64,000 nucleotides of DNA from Trissonchulus latispiculum (lineage: Eukaryota; Nematoda; Enoplea; Enoplida; Ironidae). The notes beneath the pieces are model-generated. The model was not told the DNA's origin. It made no database searches and was given only the letters and a program-made list of their open reading frames with translations. The translations under genes were made by a program, and so were the position numbers. Every line of letters starts with the position of its first letter. Within the stretch, counting starts at the first letter, position 1. The stretch lies in assembly GCA_030248195.1 (NCBI GenBank), contig JASAND010019824.1:1-64000 (forward strand), in the 5' to 3' direction. Of this stretch, positions 1 through 12,228 are shown piece after piece.

Positions 1-83
1 TTTAGTTGTACAGTTCATGCTAGGTTTTAAATTTGAGTCTTAAACATTATTTCCAGTTTTAAAGATTATTTTATTTGCGTTCT

Positions 84-1400
84 CAATCTTTCATAAAAAG
101 TGCCATTAATTGAGTGCTATTTTGATTTCTGGCCTACCCCCCGCGGCGCCGATACCCCCCCCCCACCCCCGAAATATCGGCAACCGATCAGAGAGCTGCG
201 TTAAAGACACATTTCTGTTCTCGATCTTTCATAAAAAGTGCCATTCAAACAGTGCTATTTTGATTTCTGTCCTACCCCACGCAGCGCCGCAACCCCCCCC
301 CCAAATATCGGCAACCGATCAGAGAAACGCAGCTGCGAGCTTAAAGAAAAAAAACACATGCTTTGACATCCGTTCTCAATATTTCATAAAAACTGCCATT
401 AAAAGAGTGTTATTTTGATTTCTGTCCTACCTCACGCGGCATCGTTACCCCCCCCCATATCGGCAACCTATCATGAACTGCGTTAAAAAAATTTGGGTTC
501 TAAATTTAACATTAAACACTACTTAATTACCCCCCCCCCCCGCCTGCGAAAACACAATAAAAAATAAAAAACACAAATAAAACACATTTGCTTTCTCAAT
601 CTTTCATAAAAGTGCCATTAAAAGAGTGCTATTTTGATTTCTGTCCTACCTCACGCGGCGTCGCTACCCCCCTCCCCCAAATATCGGCCACCGATCAGTG
701 AGCTGCGGTCAACACATTTGCGTTCTCAAATTCACATTAAAGAGGACGTAATTACGCCCCCCGCCCTGCGAAAACACAAAATAAAAAAACACAAAAAACA
801 CAAAAAGTGACACATTTGCGTCCTCAATCTTAATAAATGTGCCATTAAAAGAGTGCTATTTTGATTTCTGTCCTACCACACGCGGCGCCGCTCCCCCCCC
901 AAATATCGGCAACCGATCAGAGAGCTGCGTTAAAGACATATTTCCGCTCTCAATCTTTCATAAAAAGTGCCATTAAAAGAGTGCTATTTTGATTTCTGTC
1001 CTACCACACGCGGCGCCGCTACCCCCCCCCCCATATCGGCAACCGATCATGAACTGCGTTAAACACATTTGCGTTCTCAAATTCACATTAAAGAGTACGT
1101 AATTACCCCCGCCCTGCGAAAACACAATAAAAAATAAACACAAAAAACAGTGCGTTAAACACACATTTGCGTTCTCAATTTTTCATAAAAAGAGCCATTA
1201 AAAGAGCGCTATTTTGATTTCTGTCCTACCCCACGCGGTGCCGCTACCCCCCACCATATGGGCAACCGATCAGAGAGCTGCGTTAATCACACATTTGCGT
1301 TCTCAATCTTTCATAAGTTTCACTAAAAGAGTGCTATTTTGATTTCTGTCCTACCCCACGCGGCGCCAATACCCCCGAATATCGTCCAGCCATTCGAAAA
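84..1400. repeat. Minisatellite of about 130/225-bp units
   Basis: About eight copies of a unit containing GTGCTATTTTGATTTCTG, then CCTACC, a CACGCGGCGCCG-like block, a C run and ATATCGGCAACCGATCA. Copies begin near 100, 240, 391, 611, 840, 968, 1193 and 1320. Spacing falls into two classes, about 130-150 bp and about 220-230 bp. The longer class carries an extra block with GCCCTGCGAAAACACA. Short open frames here repeat with the unit and are not genes. Confidence 0.85.
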
Positions 1401-1577
1401 TTGCGCTAAACACTCGCTTTGTGGACACAACTTTTCATAAGGGGTACTAATATAGGAGTAAAATTTTTGGGCCGGCCCCCCCCGACATTGCTACACACAT
1501 CTTAACCGTGAAAATGCCGGTTGCTTATTTCCTCGAAAAGTAATACGTATATGATCTACAGCGGAAAAATGCAAGAA

Positions 1578-2291
1578 ACTAGTAACAAAAATGCCCTAAC
1601 GGTCATTGCTAAAGGGGAGAATAGGGAAATGCTGCTAAAGCGGAAAAATGCCAATAGTTTCGTGCAGATTAAAGTCTAGTCAGCGCCTAAAATGATTGAA
1701 ACCAGCTTTCGAGTGCAGAATAGGGAAACTAGTCAGCGCCTAAAATGATTGAAACCAGCTTTCGAGTGCAGAATAGGGAAACTAGTCAGCGCCTAAAATG
1801 ATTGAAACCAGCTTTCGCGTGCAGAATAGGGAAACTAGTCCAGGCAAAAACAATAAGTCAGCGCCTAAAATGATTGAAACCAGCTTTTCGAGTGCAGAAT
1901 AGGGAAACTAGTCAGCGCCTAAAATGATTGAAACCAGCTTTTTGTCAGAATAGGAAACCAGAACCCAGCGCCTAAAATGATTGAAGTTTTTGAGAATAGG
2001 GCGTGCGCCTAAAATGATTGAAACCAGCTTTTTGGTGCAGAATAGGGGACTAGCCAGCGCCTAAAATGATTGAAACCAGCGTCTGTGGCAGAATAGGAAA
2101 TCTAGCCAGCGCCTAAAATGATTGAAACCAGCGTCTGTGGCAGAATAGGAAATACAGTCAGCGCCTAAAATGATTGAAACCAGCGTCTGGGGCAGAATAG
2201 GCGCCTCTCGCCATCCACCCTATTCGCGTGAACTCGAAGAATTCTCGTGGAATGAACTCAGCAAATAAGTAGTTGACATTTGCGTGGATGT

Positions 2292-2325
<34 letters not shown>

Positions 2326-3471
2326 GTGTGCATCAGCAGCTCCTCGTGGATTACGAAAAAAACAGTGTGCTTTAGGTAGAGAGTTGATGCGTTATCACAA
2401 ACATTGTCAGGAATCCTTCACGTGCGTACAGCTGAATGTATGGAATCACGCGTAATCGCAACCTTAACCTTTGCAGATAAGGGTAAACACCATTTATATT
2501 CTTGCAATCTACTTGCGTCACGTGTACATATGTATTATTATACTACGTTGTCGTGGTGGAGAATTGGTCGTGGTGGAGAAAAGGTCTACTTGACGAAGTG
2601 TTTATTTACGCATATACCGTACGTATATATTATGTTTAGATGTGCATTTTGTTTTAGGGGCTGGGTGACTAATTCAGTTTGTTGAACGATTGTTTGATAT
2701 TCATTGCGTTCAGTCACACCGGAAACCATATTATAAACATTGCGCCGTCTCATTGTTCAGTTCAGCTCCTTGTGCGGAGTTACATACTTTATCATCTATA
2801 CTGATAAGTTATCTCACAGCCTTTCCCATACCAATGCATATACTCACGCCATTGCGATTGAGTATCTGAGCACTTCACGCGAATAGGGTGGATGGCGAGA
2901 GGCGCCTATTCTGCCCCAGACGCTGGTTTCAATCATTTTAGGCGCTGACTGTATTTCCTATTCTGCCACAGACGCTGGTTTCAATCATTTTAGGCGCTGG
3001 CTAGTCCCCTATTCTGCACCAAAAAGCTGGTTTCAATCATTTTAGGCGCTGACTTGTTTCCCTATTCTGCACCAAAAAGCTGGTTTCAAACATTTTAGGC
3101 GCTGACTAGTTTCCATATTCTGCACTCGAAAGCTGGTTTCAATCATTTTAGGCGCTGACTAGTTTCCCTATTCTGCACTCGAAAGCTGGTTTCAATCATT
3201 TTAGGCGCTGACTAGTTTCCCTATTCTGCACCAAAAAGCTGGTTTCAATCATTTTAGGCGCTGACTAGTTTCCCTATTCTGCACTCGAAAGCTGGTTTCA
3301 ATCATTTTAGGCGCTGACTAGTTTCCCTATTCTGCACTCGAAAGCTGGTTTAATCATTTTAGGCGCTGACTAGACATTAATCTGCACGAAACTATTGGCA
3401 TTTTTCCGCTTTAGCAGCATTTCCCTATTCTCCCCTTTAGCAATGACCGTTAGGGCATTTTTGTTACTAGT
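1578..3471. mobile_element. Foldback element with 52-bp tandem repeats in both arms
   Basis: The left arm (about 1578-2232) and right arm (about 2874-3471) are inverted copies around a 641-bp loop. The ends read ACTAGTAACAAAAATGCC and its complement. Inside each arm a roughly 52-53-bp unit, keyed by GCGCCTAAAATGATTGAAAC, is repeated about ten times on the left and nine on the right. The loop has a GT microsatellite at 2297-2323 and short frames with no recognisable protein. The terminal motif is shared with elements at 3785, 32859 and 37902, so this is one end family. No transposase is present. Confidence 0.85.
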
Positions 3472-3474
3472 TCA

Positions 3475-3697
3475 GAACCGACGGAAGTGACCACTGGTCA
3501 CTATGGTCTAGGTGGCCTATTGACCAGTGGTCAAACCCCCTAAAACAGTGTTTTTCGGGGTTTTGGTTGGGGGCATATATAGTAAATTGTCTACGCTCGT
3601 TTCAATGAGCATATTTTCAGACCCGACAGAAGTAACCACTGGTCACTATGGTCTAGGTGGCCTATTGACCAGTGGTCAAGCCCCCGAAGACAGTGGT
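3475..3697. repeat. Direct repeat, 143-bp spacing, with internal palindrome
   Basis: Two copies of a block of about 75 bp begin near 3475 and 3618. Each contains CCACTGGTCACTATGGTC followed by TAGGTGGCCTATTGACCAG, so TGACCACTGGTC and GACCAGTGGTCA form an inverted pair inside each copy. The block lies between two foldback elements and may be the remnant of another. Confidence 0.7.
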
Positions 3698-3784
3698 CAT
3701 TGTTTGGAATAGAGAATCTTCTGGGAGTAATAAATTGCAGACTACTTCTGCCTAAAAGCAGCGCTCCCAAAAATTGGAAGAAGG

Positions 3785-4664
3785 ACAAGTAGGAAAAATG
3801 CTCCTTGCAGTCGCATGTAAAATGCAATATAAGCTATGATGGTCAACATTTAAATATGTCAAGGACAAGATTTAAAACGTCTAATATGAGCCAGCATCTA
3901 AATCGGTAAAGGACAAGCTGTAACTGGCTAATATGAGCCGCCACGTTTCTCTTGGGCTCATATTGACGCGAGGATACTAAGTTGAGTTAACTATTTTTCA
4001 CTTTTCAAATTCGCATGTACACGTAATTGTCATGACATACGTCTGGTCTTGATACAATAAGTAAAGTCAAGTGGGTAAGCACACATCAAAGTTTTACACA
4101 TCAGCTGTGTATTTTATTGTATAAGTGCTGTGTACAGTAAGCCGGTACTGAAGACTTGAAGAATACCGGTTTACTGGAGCTTTGTGCATTTGTATCTAGT
4201 TTGCAGTGTGTGTCTATGATTTAGAAAATTGGTATATATATACCAAATGTATATGCCACTTAATTCGACTTTAAAGGGGAGAACTTTAGCTGCTTAAAGT
4301 GTTCACATATATACCTTAAATAAATATATACCTTAAACCAAACATTATATGAAGCTAATGACATTACGCAAGACGGTGAGGATTTTTTCAGACTTGGGAT
4401 TGGGAATAAAAGTAAAGATTCTGTAGGCAAGATGGTAAGAGGTCGTCGTGATGTCAAGCCGTTGAAACCACGGCAGCGAGCGTCAATATGAGCCCAAGAG
4501 AAACGTGGCGGCTCATATTAGCCAGTTACAGCTTGTCCTTTACCGATTTAGATGCTGGCTCATATTAGACGTTTTAAATCTTGTCCTTGACATATTTAAA
4601 TGTTGACCATCATAGCTCATATTGCATTTTACATGCGACTGCAAGGAGCATTTTTCCTACTTGT
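3785..4664. mobile_element. Foldback element, arms of about 190 bp
   Basis: Inverted arms at 3785-3977 and 4472-4664 match almost base for base. The ends are ACAAGTAGGAAAAATGCTCC and its complement. GGCTCATATT/AATATGAGCC blocks recur within each arm, as they do in the element at 32859-33665. The 490-bp loop has no convincing coding sequence. The right end abuts TATATA. Confidence 0.88.
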
Positions 4665-5087
4665 ATATACCATTTTTACCTTTTCGCAGAGGGGTCTACC
4701 CGCAGTTTGTCGGCCTGTGTGGGGGTCTACACCCCTCCCCCCATTCCTCCCACGTTATCCTATGCTCGTGACCTATCAAAAATAACAAATTTTCCAAAGT
4801 ATATAAGTAGTAATAGCAGTCTGCGACAATTTTGAGGCATTTCTTGACTAAAGGCTATATATATATTTTTTTGGGGTATATAAGTTTGCAGAATTATTGT
4901 CAAAATTTGAATTCCTGTGGGCGGTATGGGCCAAAAATTTTAAAATGGTATATACCCTGGATTTTTGTTACTAATCACTAATATCGAACAGAACGAACGG
5001 ATTTTGCTTAAAGAAGTTAGTATAAACAAACAGACAAGAAAAACATTTACTAAGGACAGAACCGGTTGATTTACGTAAGCAAGAAGA
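4665..5087. other. Gene-free spacer
   Basis: AT-rich DNA with a short TA run near 4856-4866 and a C run near 4735. I see no gene, RNA or clear element in it. Confidence 0.6.
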
Positions 5088-6944
5088 GTACATAATACAT
5101 AAGAGTATGACAAGCCTGGGCTTATTCTAGTTGGGGGTCCCCCCCCAAAAATCGTTTCTTCCCCCCCAAAAAGGTGGGTGCCCATTTTGGTACCAACTTT
5201 TGCCCTGAAAAAAATTGCTCACAAGGCCAAATTTTCAAAAAATTTCTGGCTTCGCCGGAGATTTTTAGTGGATTTTTGCCAATTTAAGCGCTATTTTTGC
5301 ACTAAAACCGAACTTTTTTGCCGATCACTATGAAAATAGCACAATGTTTTGCATGTTATTAGAAAAATTTTGAATAATTTTCGCCACCCCCAAGAATGAC
5401 AAAATGACTTCGCCGCCCTCCGAGGGCCTTCCCAAAGAGCCCCCCCAAGAAAAATTCCCTAGCATAAGCCCAGCAAGCGTCTTACGCTATGTATTATCAG
5501 ATCGCTACATCCGATGCACTGTATCGGCTGACCCCTCCCCATAAATCAGACCCCCCTCACCCCGCCCCTACGGGCTCCAAACGGGGGATCGAGCTCATGC
5601 TTGTATATTTTGTACACAGACGTGTAACTTATCTATACAAGCTTAGACCTGCTACACAAGTTGGGCCCTTGTCAACCTTAACATGCTGGGTTTTTTGCGC
5701 CACAAACTGCGAAATTTCGCAATTTTTTTCTGAAATACGCAATAAATTTTGGGCCTTTGCGCCACAGTACGCAAAAATTTTTGAGCCAAAATATGCTTAA
5801 AAAATGCTATTTGGAGTCAAAAATTTTAAAATTCTCCTAATTTGTGCTGGGGGCTGCCGCCCCCAGACCCCCGCCTTGTGTGTACATTTGCTTATTTGAG
5901 TTTACTCCAAAACTTTATGGTTGTTTGTTGTTGATTGATGTTAATGCTAAAGCGTTGTATTGTATCAGCTATGTTTTGTTTTCCACTATATAATTCAAAA
6001 GTGCCTTTGCAGAATTGTTTGGGGCATCAAAGCATTTTTTACAACACATCAAGTGCAGGAACCGTAGGTTGATTAAAAATGAAAATTGTAGATGTATATA
6101 ATCTGTTCAGCTCTACGAAACTTACCCCTCGCATGTGGCCGCACAATTTTCTTAGAACACGAAAATGGACGGTTTTTGAATCAACTATTTACTAATTTCT
6201 TGAAAAGTTTTGAACTACAAAAGAAATTTTTGAAAAATTTTTGCGCCTTCGGTGCATCTACATAATTGTTCTATTTCGTTCCCAGCTTTACCATTAGCGT
6301 TCTTTCTTTAGCGTATTCGTCTCTGATCTTTCTTTAATGTCGTTAAAACGACATAATGTTAAATAATCAAAATACGTTGTATTCATTTATATAATATATC
6401 GAAAACAAGATAGTGAAATCGCGAAAAAATTTTCAGAAGACAAACTTCTTGCGAATACACACTCACAGTTGCGAAGTCCAATTTTCAACAAATTCCTGCT
6501 GATAAATGTTTCATATATATATTCTATTCACCCACTTTCGCGCTAAGAATTGCGTAAAATTTTCGAAGGCTCCTCTCTGGCGTGGCGAAACGATAAATTA
6601 AGCATTTAAAATGCTTTAAAACTTTAAATAAAGTATAAAATAGCGCAAAAATCGGTTTTTTGCGCCAAAAAAGGCGTGGCGCAATTTTTTTTTCGAAATT
6701 ACGCAAAAAAAATTTTGGGGCACTGCTCCACGGACCGCAAAAAGTTCAGACGAACAAAACACAGTTAACATGTAGGTATACTAACGTAGACCCCGATCCC
6801 CCGTTTGGACGCCGTATATGTATAGGGGCGGGTCAAGGGATGGGGTCTAATTTATGGGGGGGGGGGTCAGCCGATAGCGCGCATCGGATGTAGCGAGCTG
6901 GTAATGCATAGCGTATGGCGCTTGTCATACTCTTATATATTATG
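5088..6944. mobile_element. Foldback element, arms of about 150 bp, left arm interrupted
   Basis: The left arm (about 5088-5115 continuing at 5479-5605) pairs with the right arm (about 6780-6944). Both contain GCTACATCCGATGC, a CGGCTGACCCC block and TCCAAACGGGGGATCG in inverted orientation. The left arm is split by a separate element at 5116-5473. The interior is AT-rich, with a GGGGGCTGCCGCCCCCAGA hairpin module near 5848 and GCGCC/TTC hairpins near 6241. No transposase frame is visible. The outer boundaries are approximate. Confidence 0.75.
5116..5473. mobile_element. 358-bp TIR element with 5-bp target duplication
   Basis: Ends are CTGGGCTTATTCTAG and CTAGCATAAGCCCAG, flanked on both sides by CAAGC (5111-5115 and 5474-5478). 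The interior is GC-tract-rich and carries a GGC-TTC-GCC hairpin followed by a T run at about 5247-5266. The uninterrupted right arm of the host foldback reads straight through this site, which supports insertion. The element at 48159-48574 has the same CTGGGC ends. Confidence 0.8.
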
Positions 6945-6946
6945 TA

Positions 6947-7390
6947 TAGTCAAGCGGGAAAAAAAACCCACTCGCCAATGCGGGAAAAAACCCACCCCCA
7001 GTGTGGGCTTACCGGTATGAGCTATCTAGGATTTTAATAGCCTATCTTGAAGAGCATCCAAAATAACCCTGGAGGGTGTATTATGGTAGCTCCCACTGCT
7101 TCCCTGCAAATTTTTTGGGACTTTGAAATTTTTGGAAATTTTGGTCCGACCAAGTGCCGAAATTTGGCAAACTTTGCCGGGCCACCCTGAACTACTGGAA
7201 AGACTTAGACCAAAGCGGATTGTATGTACCTGTAGGGCATCTGTTGCGCGTCATGATGATATATGTCACACTGCTTAAGACAAAGCTTACGACTAGGCCT
7301 AGCTACCTGTATAATCAGCATTTCGATATGTCAAACCATTAAAAAGTTCTGGCCAAAAATCTGAAAAGTGGGTTTTTTCCCGCTTGACTA
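6947..7390. mobile_element. 444-bp MITE flanked by TA
   Basis: The terminal inverted repeat is TAGTCAAGCGGGAAAAAA on the left and its near complement ending CCCGCTTGACTA on the right, flanked by TA (6945-6946, 7391-7392). The interior has no recognisable protein. A TA target fits a Tc1/mariner-type enzyme, but the ends alone do not prove this. Confidence 0.72.
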
Positions 7391-7568
7391 TACTCTTCAT
7401 TTAAGTATAGTCAGGGCAGAGAAAACACATATACGGAACTAAGGCTGTAACTTTTTTGACTTAACGCTGAGAGCTTGCGTTTGTACCATGGTGTATATTG
7501 CTCCTGTTCTATCGATTCATGTATAGAAATCCGCCTGATTCCCTGTGCATCAGTAGCAATAAGCGATT

Positions 7569-8250
7569 TTGCCTGTGTGTTTTCTACACCGGCGGGGAAA
7601 AAGCATGGTACTAAAATATATAATCCCAGGTGATCCTGATGCTAGACTGGCCAAGGCTAGTGCTGTTTTTCGTCAACTATACAGATGCCTTTGGTCCCGG
7701 CGGCAGATCTCCGTAAAAACGAAGCTGCGCGTATTCGATGCTATGGTTGTGCCTGTGCTACTATATGCCAGCGAATCGTGGGTAGTGCGAAAATCGGACC
7801 TTCAGAAACTGGAGGTTTTCGAACGCGCCTGCCTACGCACCATACTAAGAATTAGGCGGCGAGACAATATTCGAAATACGGATCTCTACAACATATGTCA
7901 CAATCACAAACGACTATCAGCCTATCTCCAACGCGGCCGCCTCCGGTGGCTGGGCCACTTAGGGCGGATGGATCCCTTACGGGCACCGGGAAAGGTGTTC
8001 TTCTCCTCCATCCCGGGTCACTGGCGGAAACCACCCGGTCGGCCGGCAACGTCATGGCGGCAGGTAGTGGAAAAGGACCTATGGGCCCACATGACCCCAT
8101 ATAGAAACGCTGGGTACCGGTGGGATGATGTGGTCAAAACCATGGCTCAAGACAGAAACCAGTGGAGGGCAATGGTTAATCAAGTTGGTATGGATCCGGA
8201 ACCCATCAGATTGCTGCAGCAGAGATGGAACAAGTAAGTAAGTAAGTAAG
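7569..8250 (+). pseudogene. 5'-truncated non-LTR retrotransposon (LINE), C-terminal end of the reverse transcriptase protein
   Basis: An open frame of 222 codons ends at 8237. From about 7630 it reads like the C-terminal end of a LINE polyprotein after the reverse transcriptase core: AKASAVFRQL, then VVPVLLYASESWVV, LEVFERACLRTILRI and GRLRWLGHLGRM. These motifs are common in RTE/CR1-type elements; I cannot assign the clade. The catalytic YxDD region and the endonuclease lie upstream of the truncation and are missing, so the copy is dead. The first 20 or so codons are probably flanking DNA. The stop is followed at once by an (AAGT)n tail at 8233-8250, the expected 3' end. It could have supplied machinery for the nearby SINE, but no shared tail shows that. 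Confidence 0.85.
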
Positions 8251-8495
8251 ATCCGCTGGACACTGATTGTTACACATTAAAGGTTGTTTGTTCATTTTTG
8301 GCCATGCTAAACATAGGGAAAAAAGGACTGGGAAAAAGGTTTTTCTGTCTTCCATTTTTTCCGATGGGGTAAAAAATGTAAAAATATTCTTAGTGTTATT
8401 TTAACGATTTTTACAGCTAAATATAATGTTTTCTGAACTTTTCCGGCGATTTCGCACTATTTACAACCTTTTCCGTGGGTCATATTAAGTGGGGG

Positions 8496-8772
8496 CAGGC
8501 CCGCACCCAGGATTTTGAAAAGGGGGGGGTCCAAGGGTGCAAGTGGGGGACTGGGTGGCGGAGCCCCCCAGAAGTTGAAGAATTTTGGCATTTTTGCCAA
8601 GAAACAGTACATTGGACGTTTATTTCTTGCAAAAAGTAAATTATCGCGCCGAAGGCGCGAAAATTTTTTAAGAATAGCTGTTTTTGCCATAAAAATAGCA
8701 AAAATTTTCCATTTTGTCATCCCAAAAGGGGGGGTCTAGACCCCTTGAAACCCCCCCCTGGGTGCGGCCTTG
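8496..8772. mobile_element. CAGGCCCGC-ended MITE, 277 bp
   Basis: Ends are CAGGCCCGCACCCAGG and CCTGGGTGCGGCCTTG. The flanks AGTGGGGG (8488-8495) and AGTGAGGG (8773-8780) match at seven of eight positions, as expected of an old 8-bp target duplication. An 8-bp duplication with CAG... ends fits the hAT group. Inside are G runs and a CGCGCC-GAA-GGCGCG hairpin followed by A/T at 8642. Open frames on both strands are accidental. Confidence 0.8.
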
Positions 8773-8970
8773 AGTGAGGGTATGCTAAATTTGACCATTT
8801 AGGTTTTTTGAGCCATCGGAAAACAATGGAAAATATTGGAGACATGTTCTGAAAGTTAATTTATGGAATCAGAACATTAAGAATCTATTAAAAACGCTGT
8901 TTAATGAGATAAAGACGATATTCATGAACTCGAGCTAATTCTGGGATTTAAATTTTTTTACCATGGAATG

Positions 8971-9287
8971 TCGGGATGGCCCGAGTGGTCTAAAGCTCTG
9001 GTCAGAACTTCCGATCTTACGGTCGGTGGTTCGATCCCCAGAGGCCACAAAGCTTTCCCGACTCTAGCCAACCCAGCTATCCATCCTTAACTGGTCGGTA
9101 AATGGGTACCACTACGGTGGGAAGGTAACATGAGTCTGTGTAGAAGAGCCGCCCCCCCCTTCCACGGATGCAGTCATCATTTGAGGTGACACTCCTGGCT
9201 CTACGGCTGAGAATCCGGGGATGAGCACCGGCACCCTATGTCCTGTGGCAGGACGGAGATATATCATGGGGTAAACCTTTACCTACC
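8971..9287 (+). mobile_element. tRNA-derived SINE with 14-bp target duplication
   Basis: The 5' head has a pol III A box (TGGCCCGAGTGG, about 8977-8988) and B box (GGTTCGATCCC, about 9028-9038), resembling a leucine-type tRNA. A tRNA-unrelated body of about 230 bp follows, then a short tail of ACCTTT-like units. TTTACCATGGAATG stands directly before (8957-8970) and after (9288-9301) the copy, a target duplication left by LINE machinery. It is not a functional tRNA gene. Confidence 0.9.
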
Positions 9288-9452
9288 TTTACCATGGAAT
9301 GTGTACATATGGTTGCATAACTCAGGTAGAGTTCACAATTCCATGTCAAGCAGTGGAATGTTCAGCCAAAAACTGTTAATAAGTCTGGTATTGTTTACGT
9401 ACATTACGAGGTGTCGTGTGTTACCTACGAAAACCACAGACAAGATTTAGCA

Positions 9453-11070
9453 CAGGGTTCATGCGACCTGGAAAAACCTGGAAATACCTGGAAAAACCTG
9501 GAATTTGGGTAAACACCTGGAAAAACCTGGAAAAACCTGGAATTTGCTGTTTGTTTCCAAAATTTTACCTAATTTTTTATATTTACCATTGAAATTGAAA
9601 AAATTGCCCGAATTTGTGATTTTGTTTAGCTCGGTTTGTCAGCTTTTCACTCATGGTTTGTACATATGCATAGTTTTCTACTTCGTCTTGTTGTAATATG
9701 TTTTATAGCAATACGCCTTTCCTTAAACTTTTTTTTAAAATTTTATTTTCATAACACAGAAATATGTTATTTTTATTTTATTTTATAATTTTTTTTTAAT
9801 TTTATACATTTTAAATACACATTTTATAATCAGCTAAGAACGCACAAACTCGACGTTAAGTGCTTTTATTGCGTTTATAACGCGGAGAAGTGATTTTTGT
9901 AAATTTTTGTAAATTGTAAACAATTTTACATTCGTTAGTCATTATGTAGTTTTTAGACTTTTCAAGAGGTTTTTTACACTTTTCAACACTAGATTTGTAT
10001 ATTTAACACTTTAGTACTAGTTTTTTCGGATATTAACGAATTACAAGTTTTGTAAAGATTTAACCTATTTTTAGCCTTCATATTTCCAAAAGTTTAACTG
10101 AGAATGCAAATAGTTACCGCACGATGGGGACCGAAAAACCCGATAAATTCAAACATTTAGGAGAATTTTGCGAAACTGTTGAAAATTGTCCGAAAGTTTT
10201 TGAAATATATATATTTGAAAAATTGAAAAGTTCTAAAAATTTTTTGAAACGGCCTAGATCAGACATTAACATAGGGTTGGTCCTGGGGGGCTTGTCCCCA
10301 AAAAATTTCGAGGGGGCTTTGTACCTTGAACAAAAAGTTTCAGGGGGGCTGGTTCCTCACGAAAAAATTTGTGAAATTTTTCGAAAAATTAATTTTAGTA
10401 AACCAATTTTTTGTCAAAATTTGCAAAAAATCTTCAATTTTTGGAAAAAATTTCAAAATTTTGCCCGATTTTCCCGAAAACTTAAACATTTTATCTAAAA
10501 AATTTCGGCGAAGTCGCAAATTTTTGAAATTTTACTGTAAAAACCAATTTTCTCCGGCTGTTTTTGGTTCTTGGCCATGTTTTCGTTACCCCTTGTCCCC
10601 GACGGCGATAGAGCTTGTAGCTTGTCCGGGTTGGAAGGGCTTGGACTCCCCCCACACCCCCCCGCGTTAACCTATGATCTAGATTTATATTTGTAGCTTT
10701 AAAATACTGTTTAACGCTTTAATTCATTAAAATTTGCCCTTTTTTAGCGCTCCAGAATCAGTTTAAAGCTATTGGGGTTATCGAAAAACCAAAAATACTG
10801 GAAAACCCGAAAAACTAGTTTTCCGCATTTTTCCGGAAAAACCCGGCCCAGATTTACCATTACTTTAATTATGTCGGGACAAGGGTCTGGTTGTCGGGCT
10901 TGGGTCCAGTGCATCGCTGGTTTTAATTTCCTGGTACCCCAAAAAGTGCTCCAGATTGACACTTATTTGATCAAAATTTAATAATACAAAACCTGGAAAA
11001 TTGCCGCTGAAAACCTTGAAAAACCTGGAAAAACCTGGAAATTGAAACTGAAAAGTCCGCATGAACCCTG
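9453..11070. mobile_element. TIR element with ACCTGGAAAA repeats, 1.6 kb
   Basis: Ends are CAGGGTTCATGCG and CGCATGAACCCTG. Just inside both ends are tandem copies of AAACCTGGAA, inverted between the arms (9467-9541 and 10989-11040). TTAGCA flanks both sides (9447-9452 and 11071-11076), a possible 6-bp target duplication. The interior is AT-rich and carries a second GC-tract-rich module. Two open frames of 114-124 codons are low-complexity F/K/N sequence and look non-coding. Confidence 0.75.
10270..10676. mobile_element. Possible nested small element
   Basis: A block bounded by CATAGGGTT and AACCTATG with inner G and C runs sits inside the larger element. It includes an imperfect CGGCGAAGTCG hairpin followed by T-rich sequence near 10503. 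The short ends and lack of a clear duplication make this tentative. Confidence 0.35.
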
Positions 11071-11162
11071 TTAGCAGAACCGTCAAGGTATACACAAGTT
11101 TACTGTAGTTTACTCTACAGTATCGTCTGCTGAAAATTCATGTAGTCAATACTTGGTACCTT

Positions 11163-11605
11163 TAAATCAAGAAAATGAAGTAAACGCTGGCCAGCAGGCG
11201 GATTCACGAAGGATACAAGGCATTAGTCATAAAGAAATAATGAAAAACGCCTACCTGCAGTCACTAAAGGCATATCCTTAGTCCGAACAGGAGAGAACTA
11301 ATCTCTGGAGCTCCTGCCTGGTTGTCCAAGAAGGACAGCCAGCTCGGCTCTATCTGTGCTGCAACATAGCCAGAGAAGGTTTTATCAAAACCTCTCTGAC
11401 TGTGCTATGCACAGAAAGAGGACTGCAGTGGCCAGCGGATCTCCGTAGAGATACAAACAGCATTTAAATCAAGAAAATGAAGTAAACGCTGGCCAGCAGG
11501 CGGATCCACGAAGGATACAAGGCATTAATCATAAAGAAATAATGAAAAACGCCTGCCTGCAGTCACTAAAGCCGTAGCCTTAGTCCGAACAGGAGAGAGC
11601 CAATG
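11163..11605. repeat. Direct repeat of about 140 bp, 301-bp period
   Basis: Two near-identical blocks begin at about 11163 and 11464. Both contain AAATCAAGAAAATGAAG and GGCCAGCAGGCGGAT and end at CCGAACAGGAGAGA. The spacer has a small hairpin, AGAGAGGTTTTGATAAAACC in complement, near 11373. No open frame spans it. It may be a fragment of a larger tandem array. Confidence 0.75.
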
Positions 11606-11689
11606 GGCTTGTGTAAGTGCACTACCCGGTGGGGCTATGAAATATCTTGAAAACTGCTTCTATGCATGTAGAAACGTGAAATAACGCAA

Positions 11690-12047
11690 CTTTTAGCACA
11701 TTGGTGAGCTTTGGGTGATCAGAAAAAAGGAAAAACGTTTTTTCCGGCAAACTTTTTTTTGGAAAAAAATCAGCCCTACTGCTTACTCAAAATGGCTGTA
11801 GAGTGCTGTGGTGGGGTGGGGGTGTTGTCTTAGGCGTCTTTTTGGCCAAAAATGAGATCTTCCAGAGGTTGTCAAATTGGTATAAAATGAAAGCCCTGAG
11901 TGAGCTGAGCAACTTTTATCATAGAACCCACCAAAGCTTGCTGTGTCGGATTTATGTCTTACTTTCTCAGCCAGAATTTAAAGGATAGTCATCGGCCCAA
12001 CACACATTTATTATCCCATTTTGTGTGGAACATTTTTGTTACTTGTA
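11690..12047 (-). mobile_element. Truncated copy of the CAAGTAAC-ended tandem element
   Basis: One divergent copy of the roughly 146-bp unit found at 31.7-32.8 kb (keyed by ATGAAAGCCCT and TGAGCTGAGCAACTTTT) is followed by the terminus GGAACATTTTTGTTACTTGT. The segment before that end also matches the inverted end at 37902. The hairpin end of the element is missing. A (TA)n tract follows. Confidence 0.7.
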
Positions 12048-12060
12048 TATATAGGTATTA

Positions 12061-12062
12061 CT

Positions 12063-12121
<59 letters not shown>
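12061..12121. repeat. (TA)n microsatellite
   Basis: About 30 TA units lie immediately after the terminus of a CAAGTAAC-ended element. Confidence 0.95.
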
Positions 12122-12124
<3 letters not shown>

Positions 12125-12228
12125 CCTCACCTTGAACAAGTAGGGTAAACATTCCCTTGCCAAAAAGATAGGGCATAAATAGTCCCGCTCAACAGAGGGG
12201 GCCTGGCATCTTTGTCATACGTTATATA